Source: Bradyrhizobium japonicum USDA 6 (GTDB lineage Bacteria > Pseudomonadota > Alphaproteobacteria > Rhizobiales > Xanthobacteraceae). Taken from it: 64,000 nucleotides of DNA. The position numbers and the translations under genes were made by a program. Numbering within the stretch: position 1 is the stretch's first letter; the number at the start of each line of letters is the position of its first letter. The notes beneath the pieces were generated by a model. That model made no database searches. It had not been told where the DNA came from and saw only the letters and a program-made list of their open reading frames with translations. The stretch covers positions 3,884,001 to 3,948,000 of the forward strand of contig NC_017249.1 of NCBI RefSeq assembly GCF_000284375.1, written 5' to 3'. Below, piece after piece: positions 53,709 to 63,199 of the stretch.

Positions 53709-56700
53709 TCACCCGAGCCGGCCCGCGGCGTGTGCGAGCAGGGTGTAGACCAGGCCCGTCTCCGAGGTCAGGTGGCTGCGCAGCTCCTGCGGACCACGGC
53801 CGTCGCGGGCGACTTCGTCGAGCAGGCGCTCGAACTCGGCGACGTAGCGGTCGACCGTGCCCTTGAAGTTGCGGTCGGAGCGGTACTTGCGGGCGACCTC
53901 GTCAAAGGCCTTCTGGCCGGCGGGCGTGTAGAGGCGCTTGGTGAAGGCCTTGTTCTCGCCGCGCTGGTAGCGGTCCCACATCTCGGCGGCGAGGTTGCGG
54001 TCCATCAGGCGGCCGATGTCGAGCGACAGCGACTCCAGCGGATTGCTGCTGCCACCCTGCGGGGCCTGCGGCTGCGGCGCGGTTGCAGCGCGGCCACGCG
54101 GGGCCTCACGACCGGTCGGAGCGCCCTGGTTGGCGTCGGTGCGGTTCAGGAGGTCCGACAGCCAGCCGTCGCGGCCCTGGTCGTTGTTCGCGGGCGCGAC
54201 CGGCGGCGCTTCGGTGCGGCGCGAGGGGGCGGGCATGCCGAGGTCCGGCGGCGGCAGCGTCGAGGCGCTGCCGGTGTCGCGGGCGCGGGTTTCGGTGTTG
54301 CGCGCGCCGACGGCCGCCAGCAACGGCTCTTCCTGGCGCTGCGCGCCGGCGCGGCCCGTCGTGGAGACGTCGAGGCCACGGCCATGCTGGGCCACGATGC
54401 GGTTGAGCTCGGCGAGGGCCTCGATCTGGTCGACGATCACCTTGCGCATCTGCGCAGTGCTCTCGGCGGCCTCCTGCGGCATCTCGAGCACGCCGCGGCG
54501 CAGCTCGTTGCGGGTGGCTTCGAGCTCGTTGTGCATCTCGAACGCCATCTGCTTCATGCTGGAGACGAGGTTGGTGAACTTCTCGGTCGACTGCTTGAAC
54601 ATCGTATCCGCCTCGTCCGTGGTCTGGCGGTAGATGTCGTGCATGGCCTCGATGGTCTGGCGGTGCTCCTCCTCGGACGCCACGCGCACCGCCTCGAACT
54701 GGCGGGTGATCGCGGCGGAACCTGCGCCGGCGGTCTCCGCGACGACGCGGGCGATGTCGCGGGCACGCTCTTCGGCGGCGGCCAGCGATTCATCGAGCAG
54801 GCCGGTGAAGCGCGACAGACGCTGGTCGAGATCGGCCGTGCGCAGGTCGATGGTCGTGACGAGCGATTCCAGCGCCTGCTTGCGTTCGGCGAGGGAAGCG
54901 GTGGTGTTCTTGTTGCTCACCTCGACCACCTGCGCGGCCTCGACCAGCGCCTTGCCGTGCGCGTCGAACTGGGTCGACAGCTCGCCGAGGTCCTGCAGCG
55001 CCCGCGTGGTCTTCGTATTGAAGACGTTGAGCTGGTCTTCCAGGTTCTGCGTCGCAGCGCCGTTGCGCGAGGTGACGTCGTTCATCGCCGAGACGAAGTC
55101 GGCGACGCGCGTCACCAGCGCCCGCTCGAGCGAGTTGAGGTTGTCGTGCGCACCGGTCAGCACCTCCTGGAGCAGGATGTTGCCTTCGCGCAGACGCTCG
55201 AACAGGGCCACCGTGTCGGTGCGCAGGATCTTGCTGGTCTCCTGCATCTCGGTGACGGCCGCGATCGAGACCTGGCGCGACTGGTCGATCGCCGAGCGGG
55301 AGGCCTGCTCGAGGTCCTTGAGCGACTTGCCGACCGCGCCGGTGGCCATCTCGCTCGCCGCGTTGATGGTGCGGGCGACTTCGGAGCCGTTGCCCATCAT
55401 CGTCTGCGAGAACGCATGGCCGCGCGTCTCGATCGACTTCAGCGCATCCGAGGTGACGCGGTCGATGTCGAGCGTGAGCTGGCTGGTCTTCGAGCCGATC
55501 GCGTCGACCAGCGCGCCGCGCTTGGCGTCGATCATGTTCGACAGACGGTCGGCCTGCTGCTGCACGTAGGTGACGATCTCGTCGGTCTTGCCGGTCATGG
55601 CCTGGCCGAAGCTGCTGCTGGCGGCGAGCACCGAACGCTCGACGTCGGCCGAGCTCGACTTGACGCGCGAGCTTGCCTCGTTGGAGGCGCTGATCAGCGC
55701 GTTCTGGGCGTTGAGCGCGCTGGTCTGGATCTCGTTGGTAGCGTTGGTCGTGGCCGTGCTCAATGCGCGCTCGATCTCGGTCGAGATCGTACGGATCTGG
55801 CTCGCGGCATCCGCCGACGTCGATGTCAGCGAGGTCTGCGCCTCTCGCGCGCTGTTGAGGATGGTCGAGGCGGTGTCGGCGCCGACCGAGGTCAGCGTGC
55901 GCTCGATGTCCGTGGTCAGCGACTTGATCTGGCTTGCCGCATCCGTCGAGGCGGTGATCAGCGTGCCCTGGGCCTCGCGCACGCCGCTGGTGAGCGCCTC
56001 GATGGTGGCGCCGCCGGCGGTCGCCAGCGCGCGCTGCATCTCGGCCGCCAGCGAACGGACCTGGCTGGTCTGTTCGGCCGAGACGGAGAGCAGGGTGCTC
56101 TGGGCGTCGCGGGCGCTGGTCGTGATCGTCTCGGCGGTCGACTGGCCGACCTGCGAGAGCGACCGATGTACTTCGACCGCGAGCGACTTGACCTGGGTCG
56201 CCGCATCCGAGGACGCGTTGACGAGGGTGGTCTGGGCTTCGCGGGCGCCGGTCATGATGGTCTCGGCCGTCGAGGTGCCGGCCATCGAGAGCGAGCGCTG
56301 CACGTCCGAGGATAGCGCCTTGATCTGGTTGGCGGTCTCGGTCGAGGCCGCGATCAGCGCGCTCTGCGCATCGCGGGCGCCGGCGGTGATCGATTCCGCC
56401 GTGGTGGCGCCGGCCAGCGACAGCGAACGCTGCACGTCGGCGGTGAGGGTCTTGACGTGGTTGGCCGCGTCCGACGACGCCGTGACGAGCGTGGTCTGCA
56501 CCTCGCGGGCGCCGGCCAGGATCGAGGCCGCGGTGGCAGAACCGGCCGCCGACAGCGTGCGTTCGACGTCGACCGCGAGCCCCTTGATCTGGTTGGAGGC
56601 ATCGCCCGAGGCCGCGACCAGGGTCGACTGAGCCTCGCGGGCGCTGCTCAGGATCGAGTTCGCAGCACCGGTACCGACCGCCGTCAGCGCGCGCTCGACC

Positions 56701-59420
56701 TCGGTGGAGGTCATCTTGAGCTGGGCGTTGACGTCGGAGGAGACCGTCATCAGCGACTGCTGCGCGGTGCGCGCACCGGTCTGGATCGTTTCGCTGGTGT
56801 TGACGACGAGGTTGGTGAGCGAGCGCTCGGCGTCCTCGACATGCGAGCGGATCGCGGTCGAGATCATCTCGGCACGGGACATCATGTCCTCGCTGGCCTG
56901 ACGGCCGCTGCTCTCGATGCGGCCGGCGACGGCTTCGACACGCGAGCCGAGCAGGTCCTCGAACTGTGCCACGCGCACGTCGATGTCGTTGGCGACCGAG
57001 CCGACCTTGGTCTCGATGGCCTGGTGGATGTCCTGGAAGCGCGCCGTGACCGTGTCGGTCAGGTGCGTGCTGCGGCCGTCGATCATCTCGGCGACGCCGG
57101 TGATGCGGCGGTCGACCGCCTCGATCGCCTGCGCGGTGCCGTCCGTGAGTGTCGAGGTCAGGAGGGTGAGGCGCGTGTCGATCGACTGCACGGCCTGCGA
57201 GGCGCCGTTCGTCACCGCGGTCGTTAGGTAGGTGAGGCGCGTGTCGATGGATTCGAGCGCCTGCGAGGCGCCGCCCGAGAGCGTCGTCGTGAGGTGCGTC
57301 AGCCGCGTATCGATCGACTGGATGGTCTGCGATGCGCCATCGGTGAGCGAGGTCGCGAGATGGTTGAGGCGCGTATCGATCGTCTCGATGGCCTGCGATG
57401 CGCCGTCAGTGAGCGACGTCGTGAGGTGGGTGAGGCGGGAGTCGATTGACTGGATCGCCTGCGCGGCACCGTCGGTCAGCGACGAGGCGAGGGTGTTGAG
57501 GCGTCCGTCGATGGTTTCGGTCACCGACTTGGCGCGGGTGTCGAACGACTCTTCGAGCGCGGCGACGCGGCCGACGAGCTGGTCGTCGAAGGTCTTGATG
57601 TGACCTTCGATCGTGCCATCGAGGCTGACGATCTTGTCGTTCAGCGAGGCGTCGAGGTTGGTGACACGTTCGCTGACCGTGGTCTCGAACTGCACCAGGC
57701 GCTGGTCGAGCACGGCCGTGATCGCCCCGCCGTTCGAGGTGAAGCGGGTATCGAAATTGTCGACATAGGTCTTCAGGCTCTCGGCGATGTCCTGGGTGCG
57801 CTGGCCCATGCGATCGACGATCTCACCGCCGAACGTCTTCACGGTGCGGTCGAACTCGGAGATGTGGCGGGTGATCAGCGCGCCGAGCGTGCCGGAGTCG
57901 CGGGCGAACTTCTCGACCAGCTCGGTGCCCTGGTTCTTCACCAGCTCGTCGAACGCGCTCATCTGCAGCGACAGCGAGTCGTGCGCGGTCTCGGTCTGGC
58001 TGACGACCTTGGCGACGAGGGTGTTGACGGTGGCGTCGAGCGCCTCGCTCGCCTTGTCGCCGGAGGTCATGATGTGGCCGGCGAGCCGGTTGCCGGCATC
58101 GTCGATCTTGGCGGAGAGGTCGTTGGAGCGCAGCTCGAGCTCGAGCAGCAGCGAGTCCGACGAATTCTTCAGGCTGTCGTGCACCTGCTCGGTGCGCTCG
58201 GAGATGCCGTCGACGATCGCGGCGGAGCGCTGCTCGAACTCGCCGGTGATGCGGTCGATGCGCTCGTTCAGCATCTCGTGGACGCGGTCGGCGAGGTCGA
58301 CGAACTCGTCGTGGACGTGGCCGGTCTTGAAGTTGAGGCTGGTGGTCAGCCGCTCGCTGGCGTCGAGCACGGCGCGCGTGGTCTCGTTGCTGGCCTCTTC
58401 GAGGCGGTCGAGCAGGTCGCCGCCGCGCTCGCCGAGCGCGAGGATCATGTTGTCGCCGGCGTTGCTCAGGGCGCCCGTGATGTGGGCGCCGCGCTCTTCC
58501 AGCGCGCCGGTGATGCTCTTGGCGACCTCGTCGACGCGCGAGGCGATCGCGTCCGAGATCAGCGCGATGTCGTGGCGCAGATCGATCTGCACGCCGGAGA
58601 TGGCACTGCGGACCTGCTCGGCCTGGCCGACCAGATTGTCGCGCTGGTGCGCGATGTCCTGGAGCAGGGAGCGGATGCGGACTTCGTTGTCGGAATAGGC
58701 GCGCTCGAGCGCCGCAACCTCGTTGGCGACCAGCGTCTCGAGCTCGCCGGCGCGCGCGATGGCGCGCTCGATGCCGTCGCCCATCGCCGCGACCTCGCGG
58801 CGGATGGCCTGGCCGACGGTGACCATGGAATCGGATGCCGAGCCTTCGGGCTCGGAGAAGCGGATCGCGACCTGCGCCATCGCCTGCGCGATCATGCGCA
58901 TTTCCTGGCCGCGCCAGACCAGGCTCGCAAGGAAGTAGAACAGCATGATCGGCGCGAAGAACATCGCGATCAGGCCGGCGATGACGAGCACGCCGCCGCT
59001 CTGGCCCATGGCGGCCTGGATCGAGGGCAGGAAGCCGACGGTGAGCGCGGCGCAGGCTGCGAGCCAGACGCCGGCGAAGATGGTGGCGAAGGTGTAGACG
59101 CTGCGGGCAGGGCGGCCCTTCTGAAGCGCCTGAAGCAACTGGCCGATGGTCTCGCGGTCGTCGTTGGCGGCGCGGCGCGAGGTGCGCGGTTCCTCGATCG
59201 TATCGAACACGGTGGCGCGCTCGTTGGCGGCAGGACGCGGCTCGAAGGTCGGCTCGTCGAAGATCGGGGGAGCCGGCGGCCCCACCGGAGCCGACGTTTC
59301 GTTGCGCATCGAGGCGTTGCGGCTGGTGTCCGCGGCCGTGTCGCTGATGTTCAGGGCTTCCTGGATCGCAGAAAGCGCAACTTCTGTGGGGTCTTTGACC
59401 TTCTTCGGAGTGTTCGCCAT
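53709..59420 (-). CDS. Giant coiled-coil/apolipoprotein-like repeat protein, growth-pole ring (GPR/RgsE/TipN-like) homologue
   Basis: A 1903-residue protein. A ~100-residue polar N-terminus precedes two membrane helices (about 109-131 and 143-167), a conserved block (TVGQAIRREVAAMGDGIERA), and ~1500 residues of helical amphipathic repeats in 22- and 44-residue periods. A more variable Pro/Gln-rich segment and a compact C-terminal domain (about 1775-1903) end it. The plan matches Agrobacterium GPR, Sinorhizobium RgsE and the TipN group, which mark the growing pole and organise polar peptidoglycan synthesis. The repeats make its length evolvable. A CtrA-type box lies 179-193 bases upstream. It is divergent from the Hpt gene. 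Confidence 0.85.
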   Translation of the reverse strand: MANTPKKVKDPTEVALSAIQEALNISDTAADTSRNASMRNETSAPVGPPAPPIFDEPTFEPRPAANERATVFDTIEEPRTSRRAANDDRETIGQLLQALQKGRPARSVYTFATIFAGVWLAACAALTVGFLPSIQAAMGQSGGVLVIAGLIAMFFAPIMLFYFLASLVWRGQEMRMIAQAMAQVAIRFSEPEGSASDSMVTVGQAIRREVAAMGDGIERAIARAGELETLVANEVAALERAYSDNEVRIRSLLQDIAHQRDNLVGQAEQVRSAISGVQIDLRHDIALISDAIASRVDEVAKSITGALEERGAHITGALSNAGDNMILALGERGGDLLDRLEEASNETTRAVLDASERLTTSLNFKTGHVHDEFVDLADRVHEMLNERIDRITGEFEQRSAAIVDGISERTEQVHDSLKNSSDSLLLELELRSNDLSAKIDDAGNRLAGHIMTSGDKASEALDATVNTLVAKVVSQTETAHDSLSLQMSAFDELVKNQGTELVEKFARDSGTLGALITRHISEFDRTVKTFGGEIVDRMGQRTQDIAESLKTYVDNFDTRFTSNGGAITAVLDQRLVQFETTVSERVTNLDASLNDKIVSLDGTIEGHIKTFDDQLVGRVAALEESFDTRAKSVTETIDGRLNTLASSLTDGAAQAIQSIDSRLTHLTTSLTDGASQAIETIDTRLNHLATSLTDGASQTIQSIDTRLTHLTTTLSGGASQALESIDTRLTYLTTAVTNGASQAVQSIDTRLTLLTSTLTDGTAQAIEAVDRRITGVAEMIDGRSTHLTDTVTARFQDIHQAIETKVGSVANDIDVRVAQFEDLLGSRVEAVAGRIESSGRQASEDMMSRAEMISTAIRSHVEDAERSLTNLVVNTSETIQTGARTAQQSLMTVSSDVNAQLKMTSTEVERALTAVGTGAANSILSSAREAQSTLVAASGDASNQIKGLAVDVERTLSAAGSATAASILAGAREVQTTLVTASSDAANHVKTLTADVQRSLSLAGATTAESITAGARDAQSALIAASTETANQIKALSSDVQRSLSMAGTSTAETIMTGAREAQTTLVNASSDAATQVKSLAVEVHRSLSQVGQSTAETITTSARDAQSTLLSVSAEQTSQVRSLAAEMQRALATAGGATIEALTSGVREAQGTLITASTDAASQIKSLTTDIERTLTSVGADTASTILNSAREAQTSLTSTSADAASQIRTISTEIERALSTATTNATNEIQTSALNAQNALISASNEASSRVKSSSADVERSVLAASSSFGQAMTGKTDEIVTYVQQQADRLSNMIDAKRGALVDAIGSKTSQLTLDIDRVTSDALKSIETRGHAFSQTMMGNGSEVARTINAASEMATGAVGKSLKDLEQASRSAIDQSRQVSIAAVTEMQETSKILRTDTVALFERLREGNILLQEVLTGAHDNLNSLERALVTRVADFVSAMNDVTSRNGAATQNLEDQLNVFNTKTTRALQDLGELSTQFDAHGKALVEAAQVVEVSNKNTTASLAERKQALESLVTTIDLRTADLDQRLSRFTGLLDESLAAAEERARDIARVVAETAGAGSAAITRQFEAVRVASEEEHRQTIEAMHDIYRQTTDEADTMFKQSTEKFTNLVSSMKQMAFEMHNELEATRNELRRGVLEMPQEAAESTAQMRKVIVDQIEALAELNRIVAQHGRGLDVSTTGRAGAQRQEEPLLAAVGARNTETRARDTGSASTLPPPDLGMPAPSRRTEAPPVAPANNDQGRDGWLSDLLNRTDANQGAPTGREAPRGRAATAPQPQAPQGGSSNPLESLSLDIGRLMDRNLAAEMWDRYQRGENKAFTKRLYTPAGQKAFDEVARKYRSDRNFKGTVDRYVAEFERLLDEVARDGRGPQELRSHLTSETGLVYTLLAHAAGRLG
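55610..56830 (-). repeat. 44-residue amphipathic repeats in the GPR-like protein
   Basis: About nine units share the pattern AREAQTTLVTASSDA...VKTLTADVQRSLS, each 132 bases long and built from two 22-residue halves. DNA identity between units is high but imperfect, with no frame breaks, indicating old tandem duplication kept under selection. Confidence 0.8.
57106..57510 (-). repeat. 22-residue repeats in the GPR-like protein
   Basis: Six 66-base units encode variants of DTRLTHLTTSLTDGASQAIQ. The 22-residue period is the one described for apolipoprotein amphipathic helices. Confidence 0.85.
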
Positions 59421-59816
59421 GTTCAGTCCGAGCCCTCGTTACTTGTACGCATCCCCCGCGAGCCCTGCGCGCGCTACGCAAGCCCACAGACCGGATCGTG
59501 CCGCTTGCGCGGATTCCGAGCCGTCCCCACCCGGACGGCTTGTCCGCCAATTTCCGCAACATCCTATTGGCAGAGCGTCGCGAATGAAATGCCCGGGATT
59601 AAGACAATCTTAATCATCGTTAACAGGATAAAGCCGTAACGCCTTAGCAATAAATGGAATTCTCCACTGGACTCGCCGGATTGCGGCAACTTTTCGTCAA
59701 TAACCGGGCGGATTTGCGTAAAGCGGCCCAAACACTTCGTTAACCATTTCCATGCTTCGGTTGGGGGAACGTGACCGCCGGATCGGCGGAGATCGCGCGA
59801 TGCCGGGGCCTGCGCC
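59421..59816. promoter_or_regulatory. Divergent promoter region between GPR-like and Hpt genes
   Basis: This 396-base spacer is AT-richer than its flanks in the middle (about 59580-59770). It contains a full TTAA-N7-TTAA box (listed separately) plus further TTAA half-sites at 59620-59623 and 59740-59743. No gene is supported. Both flanking genes start here and run apart. Confidence 0.6.
59599..59613. promoter_or_regulatory. CtrA-type box TTAA-N7-TTAA
   Basis: TTAAGACAATCTTAA matches exactly the TTAA-N7-TTAA arrangement bound by the cell-cycle master regulator CtrA in Alphaproteobacteria. In this GC-rich genome such a match by chance in a divergent promoter is unlikely. It is 179 bases from the GPR-like start and 204 from the Hpt start. 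Confidence 0.7.
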
Positions 59817-60191
59817 ATGACGCCTGAACTGCAACGGATGGACTGGATGCCTTCGCCCCCGCTTGCACCCATCGATAGCCCGCTCGACCTCGATCACCTC
59901 TCGCGCATGACGCTCGGCGACACTGAACTGGAACAGGAAGTGCTTGCGATGTTCGCCGAGCAGGCGGTTCGCCTGGTCGCAGCGATGGCAGCACTGCCGG
60001 CCGAGGCCGGCGCACTCGCCCACAAGCTCAAGGGCTCGGCGCGCGGAATCGGCGCCTTTGCGGTGGCCGATGCCGCGGCCAGCCTCGAGACCGCGGTCCG
60101 GACCGGCCATGGCCAGCCCCACGCCTTCGCTGCGCTGAAAGAGGCGGTGACCGAGGCTCGCGCCGCCATCGAGGTGATCCTGAAGCCCTAG
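59817..60191 (+). CDS. Hpt domain phosphotransfer protein
   Basis: A 124-residue protein. A ~25-residue leader is followed by a four-helix Hpt domain with the phospho-accepting His69 in LAHKLKGSARGIGA. Hpt proteins shuttle phosphate between hybrid kinases and response regulators. No kinase is adjacent on this side. The divergent CtrA-boxed promoter suggests a link to cell-cycle signalling, which is inference. An internal start at the Met before TLGDTELEQ is possible. Confidence 0.85.
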   Translation: MTPELQRMDWMPSPPLAPIDSPLDLDHLSRMTLGDTELEQEVLAMFAEQAVRLVAAMAALPAEAGALAHKLKGSARGIGAFAVADAAASLETAVRTGHGQPHAFAALKEAVTEARAAIEVILKP

Positions 60192-60211
60192 GGCGACGGG
60201 GCTAGAAACCG

Positions 60212-60281
60212 CGCTCTAGTCTTTTGTTTTGACGCGTTTTCTTCCCGCGAAGCGGGATTCACGTCGCTTCAAAACCCTATG
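60212..60281. repeat. Extragenic repeat element, copy 2
   Basis: CTCTAGTCTTTTG then TTTTGACGCGTTTTCTTC, CCGCGAAGCGGG and a tail ACGTCGCTTCAAAACCCT. It shares the TTTTGACGCGTTTTCTTC core and overall plan with the element at 31961-32067. Confidence 0.75.
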
Positions 60282-60357
60282 GCGCCGGGCGGATCGACCC
60301 GTTATAGGACAGCCCGGACCCTCCTTCATTCGCAACATCGCGGCAGCACGAGCACAC

Positions 60358-60678
60358 ATGGCCAAGATTAACTTTGTCGACCACAAGGGCGAAACCCGTA
60401 CGGTGGAAGTCGAGAACGGCGCGACCGTGATGGAAGCCGCCATCCGCAACAGCATTCCCGGCATCGAGGCCGAATGCGGCGGCGCCTGTGCCTGCGCAAC
60501 CTGTCACGTTTATGTCGACGAAGCCTGGCGCGAGAAGGTCGGCAGCCCGACGCCGATGGAAGAGGACATGCTCGATTTCGGTTTCGACGTGCGCCCGAAC
60601 TCGCGGCTGTCCTGCCAGATCAAGGTCTCCGACGAGCTCGACGGGCTCGTCGTGGCGACGCCGGAACGGCAGGCCTGA
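60358..60678 (+). CDS. 2Fe-2S ferredoxin, adrenodoxin/vertebrate type
   Basis: A 106-residue protein. Cluster ligands Cys40, Cys46, Cys49 (CGGACACATC) and Cys86 (RLSCQI) follow the C-x5-C-x2-C-x36-C spacing of adrenodoxin-type ferredoxins. The type serves cytochromes P450 and Fe-S cluster assembly. A ferredoxin-NADP reductase gene 660 bases downstream, beyond one divergent gene, is a likely electron donor. The ATG at 60358 is the first that fits the family length. Confidence 0.93.
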   Translation: MAKINFVDHKGETRTVEVENGATVMEAAIRNSIPGIEAECGGACACATCHVYVDEAWREKVGSPTPMEEDMLDFGFDVRPNSRLSCQIKVSDELDGLVVATPERQA

Positions 60679-60693
60679 CCGCCCCTCGCTATA

Positions 60694-61185
60694 TTAGATG
60701 CTCGGCGGCGCGACCTCGATACCGCGCTTGTACCAGGGCCTGAGTTTCTCGATGATCTCAGCGGTGAGCGGTGCGGGCCGCCGCGTCGCCTCGTCGAGCA
60801 TGACGCCGACCGACATCGCCGATGCGATGCACTTTCCTTCCGAAAACACCACCTGTTCGAAGGTCACCGACGTCCGTCCCAGCTTGACCACGCCGAGGCC
60901 GAGCTCGATCTTGTTCGGCCAGTGCAGCTCGGCGCGGAAATGGATGTCGAGCCGCACCATGATCCAGGCGAGGCCCGGCGGCGTCAGCCCGTATTCCGGG
61001 CTCTTCATCAGCGTGACGCGGCCGGTCTCGAAATAAGTGGCGTAGACCGCGTTGTTGACGTGCTGGTTCGGATCGAGATCGCCGAAGCGGACATTGTCGC
61101 CGAGACGGTAGGGATAGTCCTCCAGCCGTGGCGTCGTATCGAGGCGGCTTGGTGCGTTCACCGATTGATCTCCGTCATATCGCAT
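60694..61185 (-). CDS. Acyl-CoA thioesterase, 4HBT/YbgC-FadM hotdog family
   Basis: A 163-residue single hotdog domain with FGDLDPNQHVNNAVYATYFE, which carries the catalytic Asp and the helix-capping Asn residues of the 4-hydroxybenzoyl-CoA thioesterase family. Substrates of relatives range from short acyl-CoAs to 4-hydroxybenzoyl-CoA. It sits between ferredoxin and FNR on the opposite strand, so it is its own unit. The N-terminal ~20 residues look variable. Confidence 0.85.
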   Translation of the reverse strand: MRYDGDQSVNAPSRLDTTPRLEDYPYRLGDNVRFGDLDPNQHVNNAVYATYFETGRVTLMKSPEYGLTPPGLAWIMVRLDIHFRAELHWPNKIELGLGVVKLGRTSVTFEQVVFSEGKCIASAMSVGVMLDEATRRPAPLTAEIIEKLRPWYKRGIEVAPPSI

Positions 61186-61333
61186 CCCGTTACAGCCCAG
61201 TTATCCTGACCCGGCAAGTGGGCGCGGCTGCGGGGTGCTCCCGCTTTTATGCCTTCCCTGATCCATCCCCGTTGGCTAGACAGGCAGGGTCACTTCTGCC
61301 TCCGGGCGCCGTCCAACCGATAACGATCGATAA

Positions 61334-62371
<1,038 letters not shown>

Positions 62372-62478
62372 CGGCACCGGGTCCGGCAGGCAATGCCCCA
62401 TGTTTCTGGTGCTGGAACCGTTCGCGAAATCGCCGTAGTCTGCGGCCATTGCAGTGGCGGCTTAGCAAGGTGATCATA

Positions 62479-63084
62479 ATGCGGACTCTCTTTTCCAGCT
62501 TTCGGCTGCGCTCGCTCCTCGCGCTCGCTCTCGCGCTGACGCTTGGCGCGGTTGGGCCGGTAGCCGCACAGGCGCAGCAGCCAACCGCCGCGGGTCTTTG
62601 GCAGAAGATCGAGGACGGCAAGACGGTGGGATGGTTTCTCTTCGTCGACCACAACGGCATCTTCGAAGGCGTGATCGCAAAAACCTTTCCGCGCCCCGGC
62701 GACGACCCGAACGAGGTCTGTGCGAAATGCACGGATGATCGCAAGAACGCGCCGGTGCTCGGGCTCTCTTTCATCCGCGACATGAAGCGCGAGGGCTTGA
62801 AGTATGACGGCGGCAACGTGGTCAATCCGCGCGACGGCAACATCTGGAAGGCCAAGATGTCGGTCAGCCCGGACGGGCAGACGCTGACCATGCGCGGCTT
62901 CCTCGGCATTTCCCTGTTCGGCAAGGACGAAACCTGGACGCGTCTCCCCGACGCCTACATCGCCCAGGTCGATCCTGCCATCGTCGCCAAATATCTTCCG
63001 GCACAGGCGACCGCCGCGACGACGAAGCCTGCGCCCGCAGCGAAGAAGGGCGGCGCCACGATGGCGCCGGCGCCGAAGCAGTAG
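62479..63084 (+). CDS. DUF2147 domain-containing secreted protein
   Basis: A 201-residue protein with a signal peptide (about 1-32, ending AQAQ) and a lipocalin-like DUF2147 domain (about 36-150). Its features are [33 protein letters not shown], a CxxC-type pair, and [20 protein letters not shown] Lys/Ala/Pro-rich tail follows. Its role is unknown; relatives are periplasmic and sometimes linked to envelope stress. The ATG at 62479 starts the signal; upstream open frame overlaps the FNR gene. Confidence 0.87.
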   Translation: MRTLFSSFRLRSLLALALALTLGAVGPVAAQAQQPTAAGLWQKIEDGKTVGWFLFVDHNGIFEGVIAKTFPRPGDDPNEVCAKCTDDRKNAPVLGLSFIRDMKREGLKYDGGNVVNPRDGNIWKAKMSVSPDGQTLTMRGFLGISLFGKDETWTRLPDAYIAQVDPAIVAKYLPAQATAATTKPAPAAKKGGATMAPAPKQ

Positions 63085-63199
63085 GGCCCCTCCGTATCCT
63101 CGCGTTGTCTCTGGAATAGTGGATCGCCCGATCAAGTCGGGCGATGACAGTCGAGTGTGTGGCTCGGGCCTGCCTCAGCAACGACTGTCTTGACGACCG

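Noticed and set aside
53730..56315. An 861-codon open frame on the plus strand inside the GPR-like gene
   Set aside because: It is antisense to the repeat region and mirrors its periodicity; no independent start signal or domain.
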